Origin: JBDKVA01 sp039679375
GTDB lineage: Bacteria > Bacillota > Clostridia > Acetivibrionales > DTU013
DNA length: 49,130 nucleotides
NCBI GenBank assembly: GCA_039679375.1
Contig: JBDKVA010000162.1
Coordinates: 1-49,130, forward strand
Direction: 5' to 3'
Of the stretch, positions 41,675-49,130 are shown piece by piece. The notes beneath the pieces are model-generated. The model was not told the DNA's origin and made no database searches. It saw nothing but the letters and a program-made list of their open reading frames with translations. The number at the start of each line of letters is the position of its first letter. Within the stretch, counting starts at the first letter, position 1. Position numbers and translations under genes: made by a program.

Positions 41675-42490
41675 ATGTATAGGATCTCCGGAATGAATTT
41701 TCATTACCAAAGATTCCCATTCGAATATTTTTTGGATTCTTTAGTAAACCTGGGTGTTGAATATGTTGAGCTATGGGCGGGCGAGCCTCATCTATATGTA
41801 GAGGATGCGCCGGTTTCCCAGGTTAGCCGCATGAGACATGAAATTGTGGCTAGAGGACTAAAGACGGTATGTTTCACGCCCGAACAGTGCATCTATCCTG
41901 TTAATATCGCGGCAAAGAACGACAGATACCGTTCAAGAAGCGTGCAGTATTTTATTAAATGCGTTGAGCTTGCAGCCGAATTTGGTGCAAAGACTTTACT
42001 GGTTACGACCGGCAGAGGCTACTATGACGAGGATAAGGCGGAGCCATGGAAACGCGCGGTTGAATCTATCCGCGCCATAGCGGAAGCCGCCTGTAAATAT
42101 GATATAACTGTCGCAATTGAAACAATGACCCGCTATGCTACCAATATTGCCAATAATATGGCCGATCTCGTTAAACTCATTAAAGATATTGATATGACGA
42201 ATGTTAAGCCGATGCTCGACACTGTGCCGATGCATATGGCGGGGGAAACGGTAGAGCAATATGTAGAGGCTTTTGGGGAAAACCTGGCGCACATCCACTT
42301 CCTGGACGGAGACGGCGTTTCCGGATCTCATCTGGCTCTGGGTGACGGCGTCTATCCGTTGGAGGAGTATATCGGCAGTCTTAAAAAATACCATGGTTTC
42401 CTGACTCCTGAAATTTGCATTGCAAGATATTATCTTGAACCTGAAAAAGCAATGAAACAGTGTATCGACAGATTGAAGCAGGGAAAATAG
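41675..42490 (+). CDS. FrlC-like sugar/fructosyl-amine 3-epimerase (TIM barrel)
   Basis: A 271-residue AP-endonuclease-2-type TIM barrel that fits E. coli FrlC (fructoselysine 3-epimerase) block by block. FTPEQCIYPVNI matches YTPETNGYPYN. IETMTRYATNI matches LEPLTPYESNV. HIHFLDGDGVSGSHLALGDG matches [20 protein letters not shown]. Metal ligands by position are Glu149, Asp182, His208 and Glu246. ATG at 41675 has AGGAGG eight bases upstream; 41669 is too close. First gene of a four-gene operon with hyuA, hyuB and a GntR regulator. The exact sugar is unknown. Other members of this fold act on tagatose or inosose, so FrlC-like is the best but not certain call. Confidence 0.82.
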   Translation: MYRISGMNFHYQRFPFEYFLDSLVNLGVEYVELWAGEPHLYVEDAPVSQVSRMRHEIVARGLKTVCFTPEQCIYPVNIAAKNDRYRSRSVQYFIKCVELAAEFGAKTLLVTTGRGYYDEDKAEPWKRAVESIRAIAEAACKYDITVAIETMTRYATNIANNMADLVKLIKDIDMTNVKPMLDTVPMHMAGETVEQYVEAFGENLAHIHFLDGDGVSGSHLALGDGVYPLEEYIGSLKKYHGFLTPEICIARYYLEPEKAMKQCIDRLKQGK

Positions 42491-42547
42491 CATGATTTCT
42501 AAAATGAAGCACTATATATAATTTTTATTTGGGAGGAGCTCTGAACT

Positions 42548-44617
42548 ATGTCGTGCATGATAGGTGTAGATGTAGGCGGAACATTTACTGATATTTCGTT
42601 ATTGGATATAGAAACTGGCGTAATTAAAATTCATAAGGTGCCGTCAACTCCGGACGATCCGTCCCGCGCGATTATGACCGGTGTTGATGAGATTTTGCAG
42701 ATAAACAATTTACCATATTCGGATGTGCAGTATCTTGCTCACGGCACGACTGTGGCGACAAATGCGCTAATAGAACGGAAAGGCGCAAAAACCGGATTGC
42801 TGGTGACGAAGGGGTTTAAAGATTTACTGGAAATCGGAAGGCAGACCCGGTCGAGCCTTTATAGCCTTTTTATAAAAAAGCCCGAACCGCTGATTCCCGG
42901 CAACCTGAGGCTGGAAATCGACGAACGATTGTATTCCGACGGCTCATGCAGAAAGGCTGTTGACAAAGGTGATGTCTCAAAAAGAATTAATGAGCTTAAA
43001 GATAATAGCGTTACATCAATAGCAGTCTGCTTTCTTTTTTCTTATTTAAACCCGGAGCATGAAAAGCAGGTGCTGAGCCAACTGAAGGAAGAATACCCGG
43101 GTGTTTACATATCCGCTTCGCACGAGGTTGTTCCGGAGTTCAGGGAGTATGATCGTATAAGTACTACCGTAATAAATGCATACCTTGGTCCGGTTATGAA
43201 ACGCTACATGGAAAATTTCAAAAGCAGTGTGAAACAAAGAAAAATCGGTATCAGTCCTTACATAATGCAATCTAACGGCGGTATTATTTCAATAGGGGAA
43301 TCTGTCCAGAACCCGGTCAGGACGGCGATGTCGGGACCTGCCGCGGGCGTTGTCGCGGCTTCTTATCTTTCCGAGCGCACCGGATTCAAAAATATGATCA
43401 CATTTGATATGGGCGGTACTTCTGCAGATTTCAGTTTAATTGAAAACGGTACGCCGAAAATATCAATTGAGCGTACCATTGAAGAATTCCCGGCCCGCAT
43501 TCCCATGCTTGATATTCATACCTGCGGTGCGGGCGGAGGCTCGATTGCATGGCTTGATGCCGGCGGAGCATTGAAGGTAGGGCCTGAAAGCGCCGGAGCC
43601 GTACCCGGACCTGCTTGCTACAGCCGCGGCGGCATGCTTCCGACTGTTACCGACGCGAATACCGTTCTGGGACGCTTAAATCCGCAGAACATGCTGGGCG
43701 GCAGAATGACTCTTGATGTAGCCGCATCGAAGAAAGCCATACAAAGCTATATTTGCGATCATAGCAGCCTATCTTTAATGGAGGCCGCTTGCGGTATCAT
43801 CTCTGTTGTTAATGCAACAATGACACGCGCCATACGCGTTATTTCAGTAGAAAAAGGCTACGATCCCCGCGAGTTTACGCTGGTGTCCTTTGGCGGAGGC
43901 GGCGGACTGCATTGCTGCGCATTGGCGAAGGAATTGAATATTCCCAATATTCTAATCCCGCCGGCTCCGGGCACTTTTTGCTCATTGGGGCTGCTGGTTT
44001 CCGACGTCCGTTCCGATTATGTCCGGTCCATGCTTCTGGAGGCTAAGGCTGACGAGCTTTCCACCATCGGTGGATTGTTCTCGCAGATGAGGAAGGAAGG
44101 GGAGGAATTCCTTATAAAGGAGAATATACCTGCTAAGGATTGCCGTTACGATTGCACCATAGATATGCGTTTTGTCGGGCAGAATTATGAATTGACAATT
44201 CCTGTCGATATGTCCGAACTGAGAGCAGACAGGTTTGATTCTATTATCCGCCGCTTCCATGACGAGCACAGGAAAAAATACGGTTATTCGGACAAAAAAG
44301 CGGTTGTTGAATTTGTCAATTACCGTCTGACTGCGATTGGAATATTATCCAAGCCGGAGTTTAAAAAACTCGGCTCCTATTCGGACAAAACCCCTGTCGC
44401 CACGGGGCATCGCGATGTTTACTATTCGGACGTTGACAAACCCGGATTGTATGATACATTTATATATAATAGAACTGATCTTCTTCCAGGCAATCGACTT
44501 GCAGGTCCGGCAATTATAGAACAAATGGATTCCACTATTATGATCCTTCCGGGTCAGACTGCTGATATCGACCCGTATGGCGACATTATTATTCATACAT
44601 TCGGAGAGGTGGAGTAA
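42548..44617 (+). CDS. hyuA: Hydantoinase/5-oxoprolinase subunit A
   Basis: A 689-residue ATP-dependent amidohydrolase subunit (N-methylhydantoinase A / 5-oxoprolinase family), which opens five-membered cyclic amides using ATP. IGVDVGGTFTDISLLD is the N-terminal ATP fold, then LAHGTTVATNALIERKGAK and MGGTSADFSL. The C-terminal half holds FGGGGGLHCCALAKEL and ILIPPAPGTFCSLGLLVSD. Length is typical of the bacterial A subunit. GGGAGG lies 11 bases upstream. Its B subunit follows after two bases. Substrate in this context unknown; see the neighbouring epimerase and deglycase. Confidence 0.94.
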   Translation: MSCMIGVDVGGTFTDISLLDIETGVIKIHKVPSTPDDPSRAIMTGVDEILQINNLPYSDVQYLAHGTTVATNALIERKGAKTGLLVTKGFKDLLEIGRQTRSSLYSLFIKKPEPLIPGNLRLEIDERLYSDGSCRKAVDKGDVSKRINELKDNSVTSIAVCFLFSYLNPEHEKQVLSQLKEEYPGVYISASHEVVPEFREYDRISTTVINAYLGPVMKRYMENFKSSVKQRKIGISPYIMQSNGGIISIGESVQNPVRTAMSGPAAGVVAASYLSERTGFKNMITFDMGGTSADFSLIENGTPKISIERTIEEFPARIPMLDIHTCGAGGGSIAWLDAGGALKVGPESAGAVPGPACYSRGGMLPTVTDANTVLGRLNPQNMLGGRMTLDVAASKKAIQSYICDHSSLSLMEAACGIISVVNATMTRAIRVISVEKGYDPREFTLVSFGGGGGLHCCALAKELNIPNILIPPAPGTFCSLGLLVSDVRSDYVRSMLLEAKADELSTIGGLFSQMRKEGEEFLIKENIPAKDCRYDCTIDMRFVGQNYELTIPVDMSELRADRFDSIIRRFHDEHRKKYGYSDKKAVVEFVNYRLTAIGILSKPEFKKLGSYSDKTPVATGHRDVYYSDVDKPGLYDTFIYNRTDLLPGNRLAGPAIIEQMDSTIMILPGQTADIDPYGDIIIHTFGEVE

Positions 44618-44619
44618 AT

Positions 44620-46314
44620 ATGAGAAAAATAGATCCAATCACACTTGAAATAGTTGCGAATATGCTGTTGTCCGTAGCTGAAGAGATGGGCGTTACACTG
44701 GTAAAAACAGCTTATTCCACAAACATTAAGGAAAGAAAAGACTGTTCTACGGCAATATTTGACGGGAAGGGCAATATGATAGCCCAGGCTGAGCATGTTC
44801 CCATGCACCTTGGCTCAATGCTGGGCGTTGTGCAGGCTGTTTTGAAGAAGTATCCGGAAGAGATGATCAAGCCGGGCGATATGTTTATAACAAACGACCC
44901 TTACTCAGGCGGTGGTACTCATCTGCCGGATTTTGCAATGATTTCTCCTGTCTTCTCAGAAAACCGCCTTGTAGCATTTGTAGCCAATATTGCTCATCAC
45001 TCGGATATTGGCGGTATGGTTCCAGGCAGCTGTCCTGCAAATTCCACCAGCATATTTCAGGAAGGCATCAGAATACCTTTATGCTATATATGCAGAAATA
45101 ATGAGGTTGTGGAGCAAACGATGGATTTTCTGCTGCTCAATACCCGTACTCCGGACGAGCGCCGCGGTGATCTGAACGCGCAGATTGCCGCAAATGTTGC
45201 AGGCTCCGGCAGACTCGGCAGGGTTATCTGCAAATTCGGAACCGATGATTTCTGCACATGTACCGACGCATTGCTGGATTATGCCGAGAAAATGATGCGT
45301 TTCGGAATAAAAACCTTGAAAAACGGAACCTATACCTTTGAGGATTTTCTGGATGACGCCGGCGAAAACTACAATAAACCGGTTTCAATACGCACTCAGG
45401 TCAGAATTGAGGACGGCATCGCTTATATAAGCTTTGACGGTACGAGCCCTCAGGTTCCCGGCCCGTTGAACCTGACCTACCAGGGTCTGCTGACTACAGT
45501 TTTTTATTGCTTCAAATCGGTGGTCGGAAAGAACGTATTTGCAAATCATGGCATTTACCGTGTTTTGAAGGTTTCTGCTCCTTTGGGCTCTATTGTAAAT
45601 TGCACCAGCCCTGCTCCGGTTTCTTCCCGTATCGACACGGCCCAGCGTGTTGTAGATGTTTTGCTGGGCGCGCTGGCGCAGGTCGTACCGGAGAAAGTTG
45701 TCGCAGCTTGCAACAGCTCGGTTACTTCGGTTATTTTTTCAGGCACTAATGAAAAAAGCAATAAATATTTTGTATATCTGGAGACTATCGCAGGCGGCGC
45801 AGGCGCTTATTATTGCGGCGACGGCGCCAGCGGCGTCCAGGTTCACATGACCAATACCTCCAATCTTCCTATAGAGGCTTTGGAAACAGAGTATCCGGTT
45901 CTTGTCGAGCGCTATGGATTTATTAAGGATTCGGGCGGCGCGGGAGAATACCGTGGAGGTATGGGCATCTGCAGAGAGTTTCGCGTATTAAGCGATTCTC
46001 TGACGTGCTCTTTATTGGAAGGCGAGCGCCATAAATTCGCGCCATGGGGGTTGATGGGCGGCAAGTCCGGCAGACCGGGCGCTTTCTATCTTTGCAAAAA
46101 TGGCGAAGATGCCGTAAAGCTGCCTTCCAAGGTTTCCGGAATTGCGCTGAAAAAAGAAGATTTGCTTACTGTGTGCACACCCGGGGCGGGCGGCTTCGGC
46201 AATCCCAAAAAGCGAAATCCGGAGAACGTGCTTCGTGATGTAATAGAAAGCAGGGTTAGTGCGGAAACGGCTGAAGAGTGTTATGGCATTACTGTTATAA
46301 ACAGCCAGCATTAA
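44620..46314 (+). CDS. hyuB: Hydantoinase/5-oxoprolinase subunit B
   Basis: A 564-residue partner of HyuA. The family start DPITLEIVANMLLSVAEEMG is followed by RKDCSTAIFDGKGNMIAQAEH, NDPYSGGGTHLPDF, VANIAHHSDIGGMVPGS and the late GGAGEYRGGMGICREF. All main blocks are intact and the length is normal for the separate B subunit. GAGGTGG lies upstream within the end of hyuA, so translation is coupled. Followed after 24 bases by a GntR gene in the same operon. Confidence 0.94.
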   Translation: MRKIDPITLEIVANMLLSVAEEMGVTLVKTAYSTNIKERKDCSTAIFDGKGNMIAQAEHVPMHLGSMLGVVQAVLKKYPEEMIKPGDMFITNDPYSGGGTHLPDFAMISPVFSENRLVAFVANIAHHSDIGGMVPGSCPANSTSIFQEGIRIPLCYICRNNEVVEQTMDFLLLNTRTPDERRGDLNAQIAANVAGSGRLGRVICKFGTDDFCTCTDALLDYAEKMMRFGIKTLKNGTYTFEDFLDDAGENYNKPVSIRTQVRIEDGIAYISFDGTSPQVPGPLNLTYQGLLTTVFYCFKSVVGKNVFANHGIYRVLKVSAPLGSIVNCTSPAPVSSRIDTAQRVVDVLLGALAQVVPEKVVAACNSSVTSVIFSGTNEKSNKYFVYLETIAGGAGAYYCGDGASGVQVHMTNTSNLPIEALETEYPVLVERYGFIKDSGGAGEYRGGMGICREFRVLSDSLTCSLLEGERHKFAPWGLMGGKSGRPGAFYLCKNGEDAVKLPSKVSGIALKKEDLLTVCTPGAGGFGNPKKRNPENVLRDVIESRVSAETAEECYGITVINSQH

Positions 46315-46338
46315 AGAGATCAAATCGTAAAGGTTGAG

Positions 46339-47094
46339 ATGAAGAAAATGAACGAAGAACCGAATATTATGTTTAGCAGGGCTCTTACGGCAAACGGTAC
46401 GGAACCGTTGTATCTCCAGTTGTTTAACCACTTGAAAAACCTGATTGATTCAGGTGAATTGCAGCCACTGGATCAAATTCCTCCGGAAATTGAGTTGTCA
46501 AAGCAATTTAAAATATCCCGCATAACCGTTCGCAAGGCGATTGCCGAACTTGTTGATTGCGGTCTGCTGACCAGGGTGCAGGGAATGGGTACCTTTGTTG
46601 CAAAGCCCAAAATTGAACGTGCGCTGGTTAACGTCTCCAGCTTTACTGAGCGCATGCAGGCGCGCGGAATGCGTGCCGGTGCAAAAGCTCTCGGTGTAGA
46701 AATAGAGCCGGCTACCCAGAAGCTGTCAAAGCTTCTGGGTATTCGGGAAGGCTCGGACGTTGTCCGTCTTGAAAGAATACGCCTTATAAACCAGGAACCG
46801 GTATCGTTCGAAACATCCTATCTGGCGAGAGAATTCTGTCCGGGTATTGAAAATGAAAATCTGGACGACCATTCTCTTTACCAGATCCTTGACAGCAAGT
46901 ACCAGCTCAGGCCGGGATTCTCGAATAAAACATTGGAGATTGCTTATGCAAATTCGAAGGAAGGCAAGATATTGGGTGTGCCGAAAGGCTTCCCGCTTTT
47001 TTTAATGACCGCCCTGGTATATTCCGAGGATCACCGCGTTATGGAATACGTTAAAATTATTTTACGCGGAGACCGTTTCCGTTTTCAGATGTAA
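46339..47094 (+). CDS. GntR/HutC (UTRA) regulator of the hyu operon
   Basis: A 251-residue regulator. Residues about 22-90 hold the winged helix (QIPPEIELSKQFKISRITVR and the wing RVQGMGTFV), and about 95-245 the UTRA ligand domain, which binds sugars, amino acids or fructosyl-amines in relatives such as FrlR. It is the last gene of the frlC-hyuA-hyuB unit and convergent with another UTRA regulator 39 bp away. Likely controls its own operon or the divergent transporter. Confidence 0.9.
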   Translation: MKKMNEEPNIMFSRALTANGTEPLYLQLFNHLKNLIDSGELQPLDQIPPEIELSKQFKISRITVRKAIAELVDCGLLTRVQGMGTFVAKPKIERALVNVSSFTERMQARGMRAGAKALGVEIEPATQKLSKLLGIREGSDVVRLERIRLINQEPVSFETSYLAREFCPGIENENLDDHSLYQILDSKYQLRPGFSNKTLEIAYANSKEGKILGVPKGFPLFLMTALVYSEDHRVMEYVKIILRGDRFRFQM

Positions 47095-47133
47095 GACTGT
47101 ATTGTATAAGAGGGAGCATAACAAATTAAAGGA

Positions 47134-47844
47134 TCAGACTCTCAATTTAAACCGGGCGCCATTTATAAGCTGCGTTCCTGCAAAAACTATTTGGCCGGTT
47201 TCACTGTAGGCTGTGCTGTGAATCAAAAGGAGCGGGCTTTTTTTCTTGATGCGAAGCAGTTCGGCCTCTTTTGCCGACGACCAGCAAATCTCTATGGATT
47301 TTCTGGACTTTGTGATACGGGTATTGGATTTACTGTCCAGGATTTCAAATAAGGAATTGTCATCGAGAGGCTCTTCCATTAAAAATGCATATTTTATCGG
47401 GAAATAGCTGATCTCGATTGCTATGGGTTCTCCGTTTGCAAACCGGAGACGCGATATATAAACAACCTGTGTGAGAGGCGGCAGCTCCAATTCTTTTAAG
47501 ATATTGCCGTCCGGTATCATCAGCTTGCGCTCCAGCAGCCGGCCGCCGGGGACGGCTCCCATGGATCTGCAGGACTCGCTGAAGCTCATGATCTGATTAA
47601 TATCGCGCTTATATTTCTGAACCGCGACAAAGGTCCCTTTGCCCTGTCTCTTATTAACGATTCCTTCCTTGGCCAGCTCGCTTACCGCCTTTCTGGCGGT
47701 TATTACGCTGACGCCGTTTTGCTTTGCCATTTCAATCTCGGAAGGCAGACGGTCGCCGGGTTTATAATAACCTGTACTTATTGATTCCTTTATTTCATCC
47801 ATAAGCTGTTTGTACAATGGGACAGGATCATTCGTATTCAACAT
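47134..47844 (-). CDS. GntR/HutC (UTRA) regulator next to the FrlB-like gene
   Basis: A 236-residue regulator. The winged helix (RLPSEIEMAKQNGVSVITAR, then KRQGKGTFVAVQKYKRD) is followed by a UTRA domain ending NGARFKLRV. It is related to but clearly distinct from the convergent regulator. Ribosome site is weak. It lies 215 bp downstream of the deglycase gene on the same strand, with a palindrome (48017-48028) in that gap, which may be its own operator. Two UTRA regulators suggest two effectors or two promoters in the island. Confidence 0.9.
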   Translation of the reverse strand: MLNTNDPVPLYKQLMDEIKESISTGYYKPGDRLPSEIEMAKQNGVSVITARKAVSELAKEGIVNKRQGKGTFVAVQKYKRDINQIMSFSESCRSMGAVPGGRLLERKLMIPDGNILKELELPPLTQVVYISRLRFANGEPIAIEISYFPIKYAFLMEEPLDDNSLFEILDSKSNTRITKSRKSIEICWSSAKEAELLRIKKKSPLLLIHSTAYSETGQIVFAGTQLINGARFKLRV

Positions 47845-48016
47845 TGTTCAACCATTCCTATATTTCTGATAATTCTGCAAAACAACCGGATGTAAAATAT
47901 CTGCCGGATGGCGGGATAAAGAATAACATGCGGCATATTTCAAGTAAAGGCTTTCCGCCGCTCCGGAATGAATAAATTAACTATACGGTCGCTTTGCAGT
48001 ATAATACTCTTATAAT

Positions 48017-48028
48017 TAGTATATACTA
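48017..48028. promoter_or_regulatory. Candidate GntR operator
   Basis: TAGTATATACTA is a perfect 12-bp palindrome between the FrlB-like gene and the minus-strand GntR gene. Core GTATATAC resembles sites of the HutC group. A shorter AGTATACT lies at 41156-41163. Confidence 0.4.
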
Positions 48029-48059
48029 TCCGATTTGGATTTAAAAGAGAATACCGGGA

Positions 48060-49031
48060 TTAATACTCTACTTTCCACATATAACGGCGGTATTCCATAG
48101 GATGATTCCGGACAAGGGACATATGATAAACAAAAAACCTCTCGATCGGAATCATGATAATTGAGTTGAAAAACTCTGCCACGCTTGGATCAAGCTGTCC
48201 TAAACCAACCTCTTCGGCATCAATAATTATATTATGCTCATTATATTTCTTTATAAATCTTTCAACACGCTCGTCTAGAGGACGTGTTCTGCCGGTGCTC
48301 TTGAACAGAACAATCGGAACGTCTCTGTCTGTGGTTTCAAACGGACCGTGGAAATATTCTCCGCTATGTAAGGCAATGGCATGCTTGCACTGCATCTCCA
48401 TAAGATGGCAGCAGGCCATTGTGTATGCCGTGCCGAATAAAGGACCGCTTGCTATGATATAGAAGACGGAATCGTCTTTAAATTTATTGGCAAATTCCTT
48501 TGCCATTGGAAGCAGCTTACACTTGGCATCGTCAATAATATTATCGATTTTTAAATATGCTGCAATTGCGGCGTTATAGTTTTTATACTGCTCAAACTGG
48601 TACAGTATTTCAAAACCAAGCTTTAGGGCAAGCGCCTGGTTTGCGCAGGAATAAACCTGACTATCTCCGTTGGAGTAAATGACAACATATTGGCCGTTAT
48701 GTGCCATTTCCGTATTCATGAAGCCCGTCATGGAAATAGTGATCGCGCCTTTTGAATTAGCTACTTTTACTGCCTCGACAGTTTCGGCGGTTGCTTTCAG
48801 TGAGCAGATTATGCAGATACAGCGGTTGTCAAGGGATTTTGGCGTTGCATGTACAAATTCGTTGCTGGTATAAATTTCACTGGCAAAATTTACAGCTTCG
48901 CTTTGCAACAGGTATTTCGCCGGATATATTGCTGCCTGTGAACCTCCGCATGCTATAAAATAAACTGATTTCAGCCCACCGGCTGCTTCTACCTTCTTTT
49001 TTACCTCGCTGATAATTTGGTTGATCTCCAT
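48060..49031 (-). CDS. FrlB-like SIS-domain fructosamine 6-phosphate deglycase
   Basis: A 323-residue protein with two SIS (sugar isomerase) domains. VYFIACGGSQAAIYPAKYLL and ICSLKATAETVEAVKVA make the first, YIIASGPLFGTAYTMACC and the active-site segment HSGEYFHGPFE the second (Glu and His as in FrlB/FraB VIESGEFRHGPLE). The C terminus RNHPMEYRRYMWKVEY matches the end of FrlB (DERRYYGGLVEY). FrlB splits 6-phosphofructosyl-amino acids into glucose 6-phosphate and the free amino acid. AAGGAG lies eight bases before the ATG. The operon may continue upstream past the window; the fructosamine kinase expected for substrate phosphorylation is not visible here. GlmS-type isomerase is less likely because there is no glutaminase domain. 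Confidence 0.88.
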   Translation of the reverse strand: MEINQIISEVKKKVEAAGGLKSVYFIACGGSQAAIYPAKYLLQSEAVNFASEIYTSNEFVHATPKSLDNRCICIICSLKATAETVEAVKVANSKGAITISMTGFMNTEMAHNGQYVVIYSNGDSQVYSCANQALALKLGFEILYQFEQYKNYNAAIAAYLKIDNIIDDAKCKLLPMAKEFANKFKDDSVFYIIASGPLFGTAYTMACCHLMEMQCKHAIALHSGEYFHGPFETTDRDVPIVLFKSTGRTRPLDERVERFIKKYNEHNIIIDAEEVGLGQLDPSVAEFFNSIIMIPIERFFVYHMSLVRNHPMEYRRYMWKVEY

Positions 49032-49130
49032 GCTAATATTCTCCTTTGCCTATACTTTGTTGTAATTTAGTTGCTTAATAATCAGACTGCACTGTTATTT
49101 GATATCACATCCATAACCGAAGGCTCCCAT

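Overview
The window reads as chromosome of an anaerobic, low-to-mid GC, Gram-positive spore former of the Clostridia. Supporting signs are a Spo0A-type response regulator, Gram-positive lipoprotein signals, strong GGAGG ribosome sites with some GTG and TTG starts, oxygen-sensitive two-subunit fumarate hydratase, a folD-fchA one-carbon pair, ferredoxin-like proteins and a consensus Gram-positive LexA box. I cannot name the species. No phage, integrase, transposase or CRISPR array is visible; the mobile or repetitive content is limited to small hairpin and MITE-like elements.

Layout. 1-3.7 kb: a tRNA-Arg/tRNA-Gly unit on the minus strand with a perfect consensus promoter, then two tandem paralogous sugar-binding lipoproteins with no permease beside them. 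3.9-8.2 kb: a membrane diguanylate cyclase, then a LacI-family regulator with L-fucose isomerase and matching operators. 8.2-9.3 kb: a gene-free stretch rich in hairpins, including a perfect 30-bp inverted repeat. 9.3-20.1 kb: glycosyltransferase, YjbQ-type protein, SPFH lipoprotein, MscL fused to a zinc ribbon, a large GGDEF-EAL protein, GNAT, small membrane protein, ferredoxin-like protein, and a DUF1538 membrane protein overlapping a double P-II protein. 20.3-26.7 kb: DUF1189 protein, THUMP methyltransferase, then a leader with hairpins and a compact aroA/aroC/aroK-like operon followed by a divergent Spo0A paralogue. 26.7-31.4 kb: HU, UspA, a MITE-like element, fumarate hydratase, DUF1858, purA, tRNA-Lys. 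31.5-36.3 kb: an SOS-controlled radical SAM DNA-repair protein and an ABC-2 exporter flanked by histidine-kinase debris. 36.3-37.9 kb: folD-fchA. 37.9-49.1 kb: a catabolic island with a sugar ABC transporter, an FrlC-like epimerase, HyuA/HyuB, two GntR/UTRA regulators and an FrlB-like deglycase.

Two loci stand out. First, the aro-like operon: its chorismate synthase homologue lacks both invariant catalytic histidines (GESY for GESH, RPGQ for RPGH), and its shikimate kinase homologue lacks the shikimate-binding arginine and the third glycine of the TGGG loop. This may be a repurposed shikimate-type pathway or an unusual but active clade. Second, the 38-49 kb island combines the hallmark enzymes of Amadori-compound (fructosyl-amino acid) catabolism with a hydantoinase/5-oxoprolinase pair. 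This suggests use of glycated, cyclised amino acids such as fructosyl-pyroglutamate; the substrate is inference. The expected sugar kinase is not in the window and could lie beyond its right edge.
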